Source: Arcobacteraceae bacterium (lineage in GTDB: Bacteria > Campylobacterota > Campylobacteria > Campylobacterales > Arcobacteraceae). Taken from it: 64,000 nt of DNA. Positions 35,319-44,445 of the stretch are shown in pieces. The notes beneath the pieces are model-generated. The model saw only the letters and a list, made by a program, of their open reading frames with translations. It was not told the origin of the DNA and made no database searches. The position numbers and the translations under genes were made by a program. Location: the NCBI GenBank assembly GCA_023138835.1, contig JAGLOP010000007.1, forward strand, positions 1-64,000. Direction: 5' to 3'. Positions within the stretch are counted from its first letter, which is position 1. Each line of letters begins with the position of its first letter.

Positions 35319-37583
35319 ATGGATGTTTTAAATTTAAAAGATTTAGTTGAAAAAACTAAAAAACTAAAAGTCTTATATGTAGAAGACAATAAAGAGACAA
35401 GATTACAAGCTTTAAAAATATTAGACAATTTTTTTGATCATATTGATATTGCAGTTGATGGAGCCGATGGACTTAACCAGTATAGACAAGATGATGATAA
35501 ATATTATGATTTAGTAATTAGCGATATTAATATGCCAAACATGAATGGTGTTGATATGTCAAAAGCTATTTTAGATATATATCATCATCAAAATATTCTT
35601 ATAGTATCAGCATATAATGATTCTGAACAATTACAAGAATTAATAGATATAGGAATATCAAATTATATCCACAAACCAGTTAGAATGGATACTTTGATTA
35701 ATGCTTTACAAAAAACATTAATAGCAATGGAACAGAAAACTCAAGAATATGAAGAGTTTAATAAAATACAAGCATTAAATCATGAATTAGATGCCTTAGT
35801 TGATAGCTTTGATACTTATGTGATAGCTTCAAGAACTGATTTAAAAGGTGTGATCACTTATGCAAGTAAAGCTTATCAAATAATATCGGGATATAAAGAA
35901 TCTGAGCTATTAGGAAAACCACACAATATAGTAAGACATCCGGATATGCCGGCAGCTGCATTTAAAGATATGTGGGATACCATCCAACAAAGACACTTGT
36001 GGGTAGGGGAAGTAAAAAATTTACGGAAAGACGGCACGTATTATTGGGTAAAAGCAAATATTGCTCCATACTATGATAAAAATAAAAATCATATAGGCTA
36101 TAGTGCTATTAGAATCGATATAACAGCACAAAAAGAGGTGGAAAAACTTCATAGTGAAGTTAATAATCTTCTTAACAATGCCGGACAAGGGTTTTTATCA
36201 TTTGATAAGAATATGAAAACAAGTGAGAGTTTTTCTAAAGAGTGTTTATCTATATTTCAAAAAGATGATATTTATAAACACAATATATCTGATCTATTGT
36301 TTGGAAATGATGCAGTTAAAAAAGAGCTTTTTGATGATGGTATTAGTAGAATTTTAAATAGTGATGAAGATATGATAAAAGAGATGTTTTTATCTCTTCT
36401 TCCAAAAGAGCATACTCTAAATGAAAAAGATATAAAAATAGAATATAAGCTGTTGCCAGATGATAAATTTATGTTAGTTCTTACAGATATTACAAATACA
36501 AAAAAACTTAAAAAGCAGATCAAAGAACAAAATCAAATTCAAAAGATGATAGTATCAGTGGCTTCAGATAAAAATGATTTTATTGAACTTAAATTTGATT
36601 TTGAAAACTTTATATTAAATCCAAGTAAAGATTTAAAAACACTTTTAAGAGAACTACACACTTTTAAAGGTGTTTTTGCTCAAAAAGAGATGGTTCATAT
36701 TGTATATGGTATCCATGACCTTGAAACTAAAATCAATAAAACTGTACAAAATGATAATGTAAATATGCAACATATAATAGAGGTATTTAAAGAGCATAAT
36801 TTACGAGATATTTTTGATATAGATCTAGAAATAATTGGTTCAGCTTTAGGAGATGAGTTTTTAGAAGCTAGTTGTAGTTTAAATATAGATACCAACTCTC
36901 TTGATAGTTTGGAATCAAAAATAAAACAACTTAAATCAGTAGGTATAGAAGAAGCTTTAAAAGATATATTATATGATTTTGAAAAATTAAGATATGAATC
37001 GATATATACGATGCTAAATACCTATCCAACATCAGTAAAACAAATGGCTCAAATACTAGAAAAAGAGATATATCCTTTAGAAATAATGGGGGATAAAGAT
37101 TTAAGTGTGACATCTAAATTTAAACCATTTATGAAATCACTTATTCATCTTTTTAATAATTGTGTAGATCATGGTATTGAAGATGTGGAGACAAGAGTTA
37201 AAAGTGAAAAAGATGAAATAGGAACTATTAGCTGTGATTTTTTACAAATCAATGATGATCTTCAAATCATAATTAGTGATGATGGGGCAGGGATAAATAT
37301 TGACAAACTATCTACTAGTGCTATAAAAAATGGCATTAAAACACAAGATGAGTTAGATGCTATGAGTGAAGATGAAAAACTTCTTCTAGTATTTGCAGAC
37401 AGCTTAAGTACAAAAGAGGAATTATCTATCTCCTCAGGTCGTGGGGTTGGAATGAGTGCGATTAAAAGTGAAATTGAAAAACTTTATGGAAATATTGAGA
37501 TTAAAAATAATATTAATAAATCAAGTGCAAGCACGTGTGGTTGTGGCGTAAAGTTTATATTTACACTACCATTAGATAAATAA
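35319..37583 (+). CDS. CheA-like hybrid: receiver, Aer-type PAS, Hpt and HATPase
   Basis: 754 residues, cytosolic. Receiver (about 15-135, Asp69), PAS (about 165-275) with NIVRHPDMP typical of FAD-binding Aer/CetB PAS, a second PAS-like region (about 280-390), an Hpt-like segment with ELHTFKG (His447), and a CheA-type HATPase (about 590-754) with LFNNCVDHGIED, DDGAGI and GRGVGMSAI. The CheW-like P5 domain and obvious P3 dimerisation domain are absent, so it cannot couple to chemoreceptors in the standard way. CheY and a CheX-like protein follow directly. It probably phosphorylates that CheY in response to redox state. Confidence 0.8.
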   Translation: MDVLNLKDLVEKTKKLKVLYVEDNKETRLQALKILDNFFDHIDIAVDGADGLNQYRQDDDKYYDLVISDINMPNMNGVDMSKAILDIYHHQNILIVSAYNDSEQLQELIDIGISNYIHKPVRMDTLINALQKTLIAMEQKTQEYEEFNKIQALNHELDALVDSFDTYVIASRTDLKGVITYASKAYQIISGYKESELLGKPHNIVRHPDMPAAAFKDMWDTIQQRHLWVGEVKNLRKDGTYYWVKANIAPYYDKNKNHIGYSAIRIDITAQKEVEKLHSEVNNLLNNAGQGFLSFDKNMKTSESFSKECLSIFQKDDIYKHNISDLLFGNDAVKKELFDDGISRILNSDEDMIKEMFLSLLPKEHTLNEKDIKIEYKLLPDDKFMLVLTDITNTKKLKKQIKEQNQIQKMIVSVASDKNDFIELKFDFENFILNPSKDLKTLLRELHTFKGVFAQKEMVHIVYGIHDLETKINKTVQNDNVNMQHIIEVFKEHNLRDIFDIDLEIIGSALGDEFLEASCSLNIDTNSLDSLESKIKQLKSVGIEEALKDILYDFEKLRYESIYTMLNTYPTSVKQMAQILEKEIYPLEIMGDKDLSVTSKFKPFMKSLIHLFNNCVDHGIEDVETRVKSEKDEIGTISCDFLQINDDLQIIISDDGAGINIDKLSTSAIKNGIKTQDELDAMSEDEKLLLVFADSLSTKEELSISSGRGVGMSAIKSEIEKLYGNIEIKNNINKSSASTCGCGVKFIFTLPLDK

Positions 37584-37596
37584 AAAGGAATGTAAA

Positions 37597-37995
37597 ATGT
37601 TAAATATAATGATAGTTGATGATTCTTTAATAATAAGAAAAACTTTAACAACACAATTAGAAAAAATGGGACACACTGTAATAGCTCAAGCTAAATCAGG
37701 GAAAGAGGCTATTGAATTATATGCTAAACATATGCCTGATCTTGTGACTATGGATATTACAATGCCTATTATGAGTGGTATTGAAGCACTTAAAGAGATT
37801 ATAAAAGATTATAAAAATGCTAAGATTATCATGATAACATCTCATGGGGAAGAAAAGCTGGTGATGGAGGCAATTACCAGTGGAGCTAGAGGTTATGTTT
37901 TAAAGCCAATTACTGAAGCAAAAATAGAAGATGCAATTTGTAAAGCTATTCCTGAATATAAAAAACATCTTGATAAATTTCTTATGAATAGTTAG
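37597..37995 (+). CDS. CheY-like single-domain response regulator
   Basis: 132 residues, receiver only: IVDDS acidic pocket, phospho-acceptor Asp53 in TMDITMP, switch residue in ITSHGEE and Lys in VLKPI. There is no output domain, so it acts by protein interaction, on the flagellar switch or on the neighbouring enzymes. AAGGA lies 8 bases before the ATG. It sits between the CheA-like hybrid and the CheX-like gene, the usual kinase-CheY-phosphatase order. Confidence 0.9.
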   Translation: MLNIMIVDDSLIIRKTLTTQLEKMGHTVIAQAKSGKEAIELYAKHMPDLVTMDITMPIMSGIEALKEIIKDYKNAKIIMITSHGEEKLVMEAITSGARGYVLKPITEAKIEDAICKAIPEYKKHLDKFLMNS

Positions 37996-38002
37996 GTTAA
38001 TT

Positions 38003-38470
38003 ATGAAAAATGATTTAAATGTAATATTAAATTCTGTTGTAAAAGAATCAGCATTATTTCTAAAAGATGATATGATGTTGGATCTAATTGAAATAAAATC
38101 TATTCAAAACAGTATTTTGGATAATCATATTGGATTGATTGAATTTGTGGGTAGTGAAAGGTTTATAGTAATAATATCTATAGAGGACAACCTATTTGAA
38201 GTGCTCTTTAATGAGTTTTTTAAAGATGGTGTTGAAGATGATGAAAAGCTAGAATTGGTAAATGCTTTGCCTGATGAGATTATAAATACTGTTACAGGAC
38301 TAGCTATAAGAAATTTCCCGTTAAACTGTGATGATTTGGTTCTTGGAACTCCCTTGAAAGTAGAAAAGGAGAGTATATTTAAACTGTTAAGTGAAAATAT
38401 ATCTCAAAGCTTAAAAATTGTTACAGGTGCAGGAAGTTTAATTTGTACTGTAATTTATAAAGAGGTTTAA
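38003..38470 (+). CDS. CheX/CheC-like CheY phosphatase
   Basis: 155 residues. It contains the catalytic signature of CheC/CheX phosphatases, Glu92-x2-Asn95 (DEIINTVTG) with a proline 22 positions on (Pro117), in the expected helix. The fold pattern (beta-rich start, ExxN helix, GTP and LSENISQSL helices) agrees. It should dephosphorylate the adjacent CheY. It lies seven bases after cheY and one base before the receiver-kinase gene, so the four genes form an operon. Confidence 0.8.
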   Translation: MKNDLNVILNSVVKESALFLKDDMMLDLIEIKSIQNSILDNHIGLIEFVGSERFIVIISIEDNLFEVLFNEFFKDGVEDDEKLELVNALPDEIINTVTGLAIRNFPLNCDDLVLGTPLKVEKESIFKLLSENISQSLKIVTGAGSLICTVIYKEV

Positions 38471-38471
38471 A

Positions 38472-39593
38472 ATGGATAAACAAGAGATCAATGAATTGAT
38501 AAAATTTGGCAAAACATTGAAAGTTTTATATGTAGAAGACAATGAAGATGCTAGAATACAAACACTTAAAATGCTTGATAACTTTTTTGCAAATATAGTC
38601 GTAGCAGTAGATGGAGAAGATGGATTAAAAAAATTCCAACAAGATGAATACCACCTTATAATCACCGATATAAGTATGCCAAATAAAAATGGAATAGATA
38701 TGTTAAGAGATATAAAAACAGAAGATGATGATGTCTTTTGCTTGATAATATCTGCACACAATGAATCACATTATTTTATAGACGCCATTGAATTAGGTGT
38801 AGATGGATTTTTATTAAAACCTGTAAAAGTTGATCAGTTTTCACCTATTATATTTAAAACAATAAAAAGAATTCAAAATTCACAAGCAGTAAAAGATTTG
38901 GACAACAAACAAGCCAAGCTTGCATCTTTGGGAGAAATGATGGATGCAATTGCACATCAATGGAAACAACCCTTGAGTTTAATAACTATAGTTTCAAGTG
39001 AGCTGAGTATGAGAATTGATAATGATATGGAAGTAACCAATGATGATATCATAGCTTGTGATTTAACAATCCAAGAACAAGTTGACCATATCCTAACAAC
39101 ACTTGATGATTTTAGGAGCTTTTTTAGACCTAATATGAAGCAAGAGTGTATATTTGTAAAACAATTAATAAATTCAATTTTAAATTTAATGAAAATCACT
39201 CTAATGAAAGAGAAAATAGAGATAAATCTTAGATGTGATGAATCAATAAAAATAGATGTGATAGCAAATGAATTTAAACATGTATTTATAAACTTAATCA
39301 ACAATTCTAAAGATGCTTATTTAGAATTAGATAATAATATACAAAGAATTATAAATATTGATGTTTTTAAAGATGATGAGACCAATGAGGTAATAATAGA
39401 ATTTAAAGACAATGCGAGTGGAATACCACAAAATATTATTGATAAAATATTTCAATCAAATTTTACTACAAAAGAAAATGGCAAGGGTACAGGAATAGGG
39501 CTTTATATGACTAAACAAATTATTGAAAAAATTGGTGGCAGTATTGAAGTTTATAATATCAAAGATGGAGCTTATTTTAAAATTATTATTTAA
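38472..39593 (+). CDS. Receiver-histidine kinase hybrid
   Basis: 373 residues: N-terminal receiver (about 15-135) with Asp66 in ITDISMP, then HisKA (AIAHQWKQPLSL, His162, Lys replacing the usual Arg) and HATPase (GTGIGLYM). Cytosolic and without another sensor, so its input must be phosphorylation of the receiver, probably by the CheA-like protein. It gives a relay step that could pass the signal on to a separate regulator. The last eight bases overlap the convergent kinase gene. Confidence 0.85.
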   Translation: MDKQEINELIKFGKTLKVLYVEDNEDARIQTLKMLDNFFANIVVAVDGEDGLKKFQQDEYHLIITDISMPNKNGIDMLRDIKTEDDDVFCLIISAHNESHYFIDAIELGVDGFLLKPVKVDQFSPIIFKTIKRIQNSQAVKDLDNKQAKLASLGEMMDAIAHQWKQPLSLITIVSSELSMRIDNDMEVTNDDIIACDLTIQEQVDHILTTLDDFRSFFRPNMKQECIFVKQLINSILNLMKITLMKEKIEINLRCDESIKIDVIANEFKHVFINLINNSKDAYLELDNNIQRIINIDVFKDDETNEVIIEFKDNASGIPQNIIDKIFQSNFTTKENGKGTGIGLYMTKQIIEKIGGSIEVYNIKDGAYFKIII

Positions 39594-41463
39594 TCGGCAA
39601 AGTTAAAATAAATTCTGCACCAGTATAGCTATAATTTTTATACTCGTATGTAGAATTATTTACAGTTAAACTTCCTTTTAAATGTTTTATAATCATCTCT
39701 TGACTCATATATAAACCTATTCCTGTACCTTGTGCTTTATGTTTAGTAGTAAAGTAGGGGTCAAATATTTTGTCTATAATATCATCAGGTATCCCTCCGC
39801 CATTATCTTTTATTTTTACTATAGCATTATTGTCTTTTTTGTAAATATCTATAAATATTAATCTTTTTTGGTTTTCTTTTGTTTCTAATACATCTCTTGC
39901 ATTATTTAACAAATTCATTATCACTTGAACAACTTCATTACTTAAATTATTTAATTCTATATCGTTTAAATTTTCTACAACTTCTATCTTTAAAGTTTGA
40001 AATTTAGAATCAACTAAATGTAATGTTTTTATATAAGCATCTTTTAGATTGAATAATGCCTTTTGCTTATTTGGTTTAAAGAAATCTCTAAAGTCGTTAA
40101 TTGTTCCTGATAGATATTGAGCTGTATCATTTATTTTATTAAGTGCTTTTATTTCATCTTTTTCATTTGATATTCCAAATTCTTTTTGTACTATAATTCC
40201 TGTTGATATTGTAGATATAACTGAAAGCGGTTGTCTCCATTGATGGGCAATATTTTCAAGCATCTCCCCCATAGCTGCCATTTTTGATTGTTGAACTAAA
40301 AGTTTTTCTTGCTCTTTTAATTGTTGACCCTTTATAGTTTCATTTGTAATATCCAGTTTTATTGAAATAAACTCTTTAATATTGCCTTCATCATCCAAAA
40401 CAGGAGTTATTGAAGCTTTTTCGTATGATAAGTTACCATACTTGTCAATATTGATAAATTCTCCACTCCATTTTTTACCACCGTGTATAGTGTCACTAAG
40501 CTCTTTATAAAATTCCTTTGTTTGCTTCCCCGACTTTAAAATACTGGGTTTTTGTCCAACTATCTCTTTAGATGTATATCCTGTAGTTTTAGTAAATGCT
40601 TCATTTACATATTTTATCACTTCATTTTCATCTGTAATTACCACTATATTATCGCTATTTTCTACAGTTTGTCTAAATTTAGACAATTCTTTATTAGAAA
40701 GTCTAAGTTTATATTCAAAAACTAAATACAAGATTATTGAGAGTACCAATAAAATAAACAAAACAGCAATTGCAGCTTGTGCTTTTTGAATACTATTTTG
40801 AGAATATTGTTCATAAAGTTTGTGTAATCTTTCTAATTTTTGATTTATCTCCAATTGATTCAACGAAGTTTCAAGTGCAACAAATTTAATTTGATATTGT
40901 AAGATTATTTGTGAGTGTTTTAAAAAATATTTTTTATACTTATTTTCATAAAGAGGTATAAGTTTATCAACGTTGATCAGCTCTTGTTTTATGTCCAATT
41001 CAGGGTTCTTATCTACTGTCATAATGATTGTATATAAATTATTAAAATCATTTAAGATACCTTGATTTTTAATTTTTTGTACAATTCTAAATGAATTATT
41101 TAAAATAGCTCTATATGATTTAACTCTACTAATAATCTCAAATTTAATTTTTATAGTCTCTTCTAATTTTTTTAATGCAGTTTTTAATTTATTATTTTGT
41201 ATATTTTGCAATATTTTATTATCATTTATCTCTTGGAGTTCATTTTTAAAAGAGGTTATTTTATATTGGATAATATCAAAGTTATCGTAAGACAAAGTAT
41301 TTTTTAAATATAAATCAAAGTCCTTATTAATCAGTACAATTTTTTCAATATTCTTATTTACCTTAAAAAAACTTGATCTTTTTACTTTTGCATCATTGAT
41401 ATAAAATCCTAAAGTACCTATCAACAATAATAAAAGGATTGCACTAATTATTGATTTTTTCAT
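39586..41463 (-). CDS. Sensor histidine kinase with long helical periplasmic sensor and PAS
   Basis: 625 residues: helix (5-23), an all-helical periplasmic sensor of about 210 residues resembling the DAHL type (my inference), second helix (about 233-253), PAS (about 265-380; VVITDENEVIKYVNEAFTKT), HisKA (NIAHQWRQPLSV, His407) and HATPase (GGGIPDDI, GTGIGLYMS). It overlaps the upstream cytochrome c peroxidase by 20 bases and has AAAGGATACTA before its ATG, so the two are one transcription unit. No response regulator lies on this strand nearby. Confidence 0.85.
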   Translation of the reverse strand: MKKSIISAILLLLLIGTLGFYINDAKVKRSSFFKVNKNIEKIVLINKDFDLYLKNTLSYDNFDIIQYKITSFKNELQEINDNKILQNIQNNKLKTALKKLEETIKIKFEIISRVKSYRAILNNSFRIVQKIKNQGILNDFNNLYTIIMTVDKNPELDIKQELINVDKLIPLYENKYKKYFLKHSQIILQYQIKFVALETSLNQLEINQKLERLHKLYEQYSQNSIQKAQAAIAVLFILLVLSIILYLVFEYKLRLSNKELSKFRQTVENSDNIVVITDENEVIKYVNEAFTKTTGYTSKEIVGQKPSILKSGKQTKEFYKELSDTIHGGKKWSGEFINIDKYGNLSYEKASITPVLDDEGNIKEFISIKLDITNETIKGQQLKEQEKLLVQQSKMAAMGEMLENIAHQWRQPLSVISTISTGIIVQKEFGISNEKDEIKALNKINDTAQYLSGTINDFRDFFKPNKQKALFNLKDAYIKTLHLVDSKFQTLKIEVVENLNDIELNNLSNEVVQVIMNLLNNARDVLETKENQKRLIFIDIYKKDNNAIVKIKDNGGGIPDDIIDKIFDPYFTTKHKAQGTGIGLYMSQEMIIKHLKGSLTVNNSTYEYKNYSYTGAEFILTLPIK

Positions 41464-42385
41464 TAGTATCCTTTATTATTTTTGGTGTATCACCAGTAAG
41501 AGTTTTAAGAAACTTTATAATATTTTCCACCTCTTTATCTTCTAGCAAATACCCTATTTGATGTTTTATCATTTTCTCAACAGCATCTTTTAGAGTTTTT
41601 GTTTGCCCATCATGAAAGTATGGTGCTGTTAATTCTATATTTCTTAAACTTGGTACTTTAAAATAAAATTTATCATTAGAGTCTTTAGTGATATTAAATC
41701 GTCCAAAATCATCAGTACTATAATATTCTAATACACCTATTTTTTGCAATAAATTACCGCCTATATTTATACCGTTGTGACAAGATATACAACCATATTC
41801 TTTAAAAGCTTTATATCCATTAAATTCATCTTGTGTTAATGCTTTTGTATAACCTCTTAAAAACTTATCAAACCTTGAATTTGGAGTAGTTAAAGTCTTT
41901 TCAAACTCGGCAATTGCATCTGTAATATTTAATCCTGAAATTCCATTTTTATACAGTAACGAAAATTCATTCACATAATCTTTCTCTTTTTTTAACTTTA
42001 AAATTACTTCTTCAAAATTTGATCCCATCTCTACAGGATTATGAATTGGACCTTTTGCCTGGTCAGCTAAATTTTTTGCACTTCCATCCCAAAATTGTGT
42101 AGCATTATATCTTGCATTTAATACTGTTGGTGAGTTTCTTGTACCTGTTTTACCATCAATTCCAAATGATACCGGAAGATTATCATCTCCACCATCTTCA
42201 ATAAAGTGACAACTGGCACATGAAATAGTATTATCATGACTTAATTTTTTATCAAAAAAAAGCTTTTTACCAAGTAATGCTTTTTTATAATTAAAATCTG
42301 GATTTAACGGAATAGGGGTTATTAATTCCTTGGAGAATAAAGACAATACAGTAATAAAACATATAAATATTATCTTTCTATACAT
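41444..42385 (-). CDS. Di-haem cytochrome c peroxidase (CcpA/MauG family)
   Basis: Periplasmic enzyme reducing hydrogen peroxide to water with electrons from cytochrome c. 313 residues: signal peptide (1-19), CASCH at 56-60 and CISCH at about 199-203 for the two covalent haems, the family block TGTRNSPTVLNA, an FWDGSA motif, the PVEMG segment and APYFHDG near the C terminus. Length is typical. It is the first gene of a two-gene unit with a membrane histidine kinase, an association suggesting a redox-linked signal. The intergenic region to dut (152 bases) contains promoters for both directions but nothing else I can identify. Confidence 0.9.
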   Translation of the reverse strand: MYRKIIFICFITVLSLFSKELITPIPLNPDFNYKKALLGKKLFFDKKLSHDNTISCASCHFIEDGGDDNLPVSFGIDGKTGTRNSPTVLNARYNATQFWDGSAKNLADQAKGPIHNPVEMGSNFEEVILKLKKEKDYVNEFSLLYKNGISGLNITDAIAEFEKTLTTPNSRFDKFLRGYTKALTQDEFNGYKAFKEYGCISCHNGINIGGNLLQKIGVLEYYSTDDFGRFNITKDSNDKFYFKVPSLRNIELTAPYFHDGQTKTLKDAVEKMIKHQIGYLLEDKEVENIIKFLKTLTGDTPKIIKDTNEKINN

Positions 42386-42537
42386 ATTTCAAAATCACCT
42401 TTTATTTAATATAATAATGAATTAGATTATAACAAACTTATCCTATAATATCTATAAATTAAATAAAACATAAAATAACTAATTGAAAAATTGGCTATAT
42501 TTCGATATGATAAGGCTTAAATTACAAGGATTATAAA

Positions 42538-43323
42538 TTGTCACATAATAATGAATTACAAGATGAAACGGCAAGCTTGGATATATTAGTTGAAGAGTGT
42601 TTACCGTTAGCGCAGTTACTTGAAAAATCATCAAGTTTTCCCGCAAAATTAGAAGAGATGTTTTTACTGCAAAAAGAACTAAATGATAATACAAATGGTG
42701 CAAACTGGGAACTTGGTATTAATAAATTTGGAAAAGAGATAAATTGGCTTAGATGTATCCATATGGAAGTGGCTGAGCTTATAGATTCAACACCTTGGAA
42801 GCACTGGAAAAATATAGAAGCTAAATCAGATATGGAAAATATTCATATTGAATTAGTTGATATTTGGCATTTTTTAATGAGCTATATTTTACAAGAAACA
42901 AATGTACCAAAAGCTGTATCTTTAGTAAATACACATTGTATATATGAAGCGGTGGAGATAGAAGAAATAGATGTAAAACTTATGGTTACTGAATCAGAAA
43001 AACTTTCTTATATTGCACTTGCTATTGAAACTGGAAATATGCCTGCATTTAGCGGTGTTGAAAGATTTATTGACCAATTTTTCAGATGTTGTAAAATATC
43101 CGGTCTTGAGTTTACTTGGCTTCAAAAAATTTATATTGGTAAAAATTGTTTAAATAAATTTAGACAAGACAATGGCTATAAAGAGGGACATTATATAAAA
43201 GTTTGGAATGGGAAAGAAGACAATGTTGTGATGATGTCAGTTTTAGAACAACTTGATGATATAACATTTGATTTTGTTTATGACAAACTTCAAGAGGCAT
43301 ATTCTAATATCAAAAACAAATAA
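42538..43323 (+). CDS. dut: Dimeric dUTP diphosphatase, TTG start
   Basis: Hydrolyses dUTP to dUMP, keeping uracil out of DNA. 261 residues of the all-alpha dimeric (MazG-like) class found in Campylobacter, with metal-binding motifs in CIHMEVAELIDS and HIELVDIWHFL. The TTG at 42538 is chosen because ACAAGGA lies ten bases before it; the next in-frame ATG (MFLLQKEL) would remove about 40 residues. The 3' end overlaps cobS by 14 bases in convergent orientation. Confidence 0.9.
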   Translation: MSHNNELQDETASLDILVEECLPLAQLLEKSSSFPAKLEEMFLLQKELNDNTNGANWELGINKFGKEINWLRCIHMEVAELIDSTPWKHWKNIEAKSDMENIHIELVDIWHFLMSYILQETNVPKAVSLVNTHCIYEAVEIEEIDVKLMVTESEKLSYIALAIETGNMPAFSGVERFIDQFFRCCKISGLEFTWLQKIYIGKNCLNKFRQDNGYKEGHYIKVWNGKEDNVVMMSVLEQLDDITFDFVYDKLQEAYSNIKNK

Positions 43324-44059
43324 TCACAATAAATAATCCTATTAACTCTGATATTTCTAGGCTGGTTCCTAGAATATCTCCATTTACAAAGCCCAGCTTT
43401 TCTTTTAAAACTTTTACCACTGAAAATGAAACTAAAATAACAGTAAACAGCACTAAAATTATTTGATATGAAATTAAACTAAATCCAATTAAGCCATATA
43501 AAATAAAGACAACAGTTAAAAATAAAAATGAAATATTATCTTTAAGAAGATGAATAAACTTTGAACCTTCATGAGCATCAAATAGTTTTATATTTAAAAG
43601 TAAAGCAAAGCGGCTAAACATAATAACAGCTACAAACTGCATATATAAATTTAACTCGAACGCATAAACTAAAACAGCGATTTTTAAAATTATAAACGAA
43701 ACTCCAAATAATAATCCCATAGCTCCAACAGTAGGCTCTTTTATTATTTGATAAGCATCTTTTCCACTATGCTTTGCAAATAAGGCATCTGATACATCTA
43801 TGACGGCTTCTGTATGTAAAAATCCATAAAGTACCATATAAAAAACAGCACTTATAATTAAACCCAGCCAAGTTAAGTTTGAAGTTAGATTTAAAAGTAT
43901 AATTGTTAAAATACCAAGAACTAATCCGACAAATGGTAAAAAAAACAACATTGACTTAATAACAGCAGCTTTTGACAAATCATCAGTTTCTTTAAAATTT
44001 ACAGGTAAAAGAGTAAAATAGCTAAATGCAAATTTAAAACCTAAATAAATATCTATCAT
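43310..44059 (-). CDS. cobS: Adenosylcobinamide-GDP ribazoletransferase CobS
   Basis: Membrane enzyme joining adenosylcobinamide-GDP to alpha-ribazole in the last stage of nucleotide-loop assembly. 249 residues with about six helices. Typical sequence: FAFSYFTLLPV at the start, GFLHTEAVIDVSDALFA (catalytic acidic motif) and KEPTVGAMG. The ATG at 44059 is used because it overlaps the upstream stop as ATGA and begins MIDIYLGFKFAF; the longer frame adds nine non-family residues. Last gene of the cobalamin operon. Confidence 0.9.
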   Translation of the reverse strand: MIDIYLGFKFAFSYFTLLPVNFKETDDLSKAAVIKSMLFFLPFVGLVLGILTIILLNLTSNLTWLGLIISAVFYMVLYGFLHTEAVIDVSDALFAKHSGKDAYQIIKEPTVGAMGLLFGVSFIILKIAVLVYAFELNLYMQFVAVIMFSRFALLLNIKLFDAHEGSKFIHLLKDNISFLFLTVVFILYGLIGFSLISYQIILVLFTVILVSFSVVKVLKEKLGFVNGDILGTSLEISELIGLFIVIICF

Positions 44060-44445
44060 ATTACATCTCTCATCATTGTTTTCCAACTTCTATTAAAATT
44101 CTTCTTTATAAAACTTTCTTTATGTGGTATGGTACAAGCTGAGCAATTCTGATGGATAAAACCATCTTTACCCTCAATAGTTCCACCATATTTAGAGTTG
44201 ATACTACAATAGCTTTTTATATTGGTTAATCTAAAATTTGAACAACCGCAAAGATAACAATTTAAATCTTTCATATCATGGCATTTTTTATTGTCTTTAT
44301 AAAGTGGACAAAAATCTGGCTCTTGAAGTACCATATTTTCATATCTGAAATATTCAATTATCTCATCATCACTTAAATCTTGAAGTTTATCAATAATATT
44401 TTGATGCTTTTGTGCATGATTCTCAAACCAACTTTTATAAGACAT
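44056..44445 (-). CDS. Cys-rich small-domain protein of the cobalamin cluster
   Basis: 129 residues with nine cysteines, in clusters FCPLYKDNKKCH, NCYLCGCSNFR and NCSACTIPHKES. The first two resemble the cysteine-rich small domain (PF04071), a probable metal-binding module known from cobalamin and CobQ-linked genes; this assignment is from memory. TAGGAAG before the ATG, an 11-base overlap with cbiB and an ATGA overlap with cobS show it is translated as part of the cobalamin operon. A role in cobalt or corrinoid handling is an inference from position. Confidence 0.65.
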   Translation of the reverse strand: MSYKSWFENHAQKHQNIIDKLQDLSDDEIIEYFRYENMVLQEPDFCPLYKDNKKCHDMKDLNCYLCGCSNFRLTNIKSYCSINSKYGGTIEGKDGFIHQNCSACTIPHKESFIKKNFNRSWKTMMRDVI

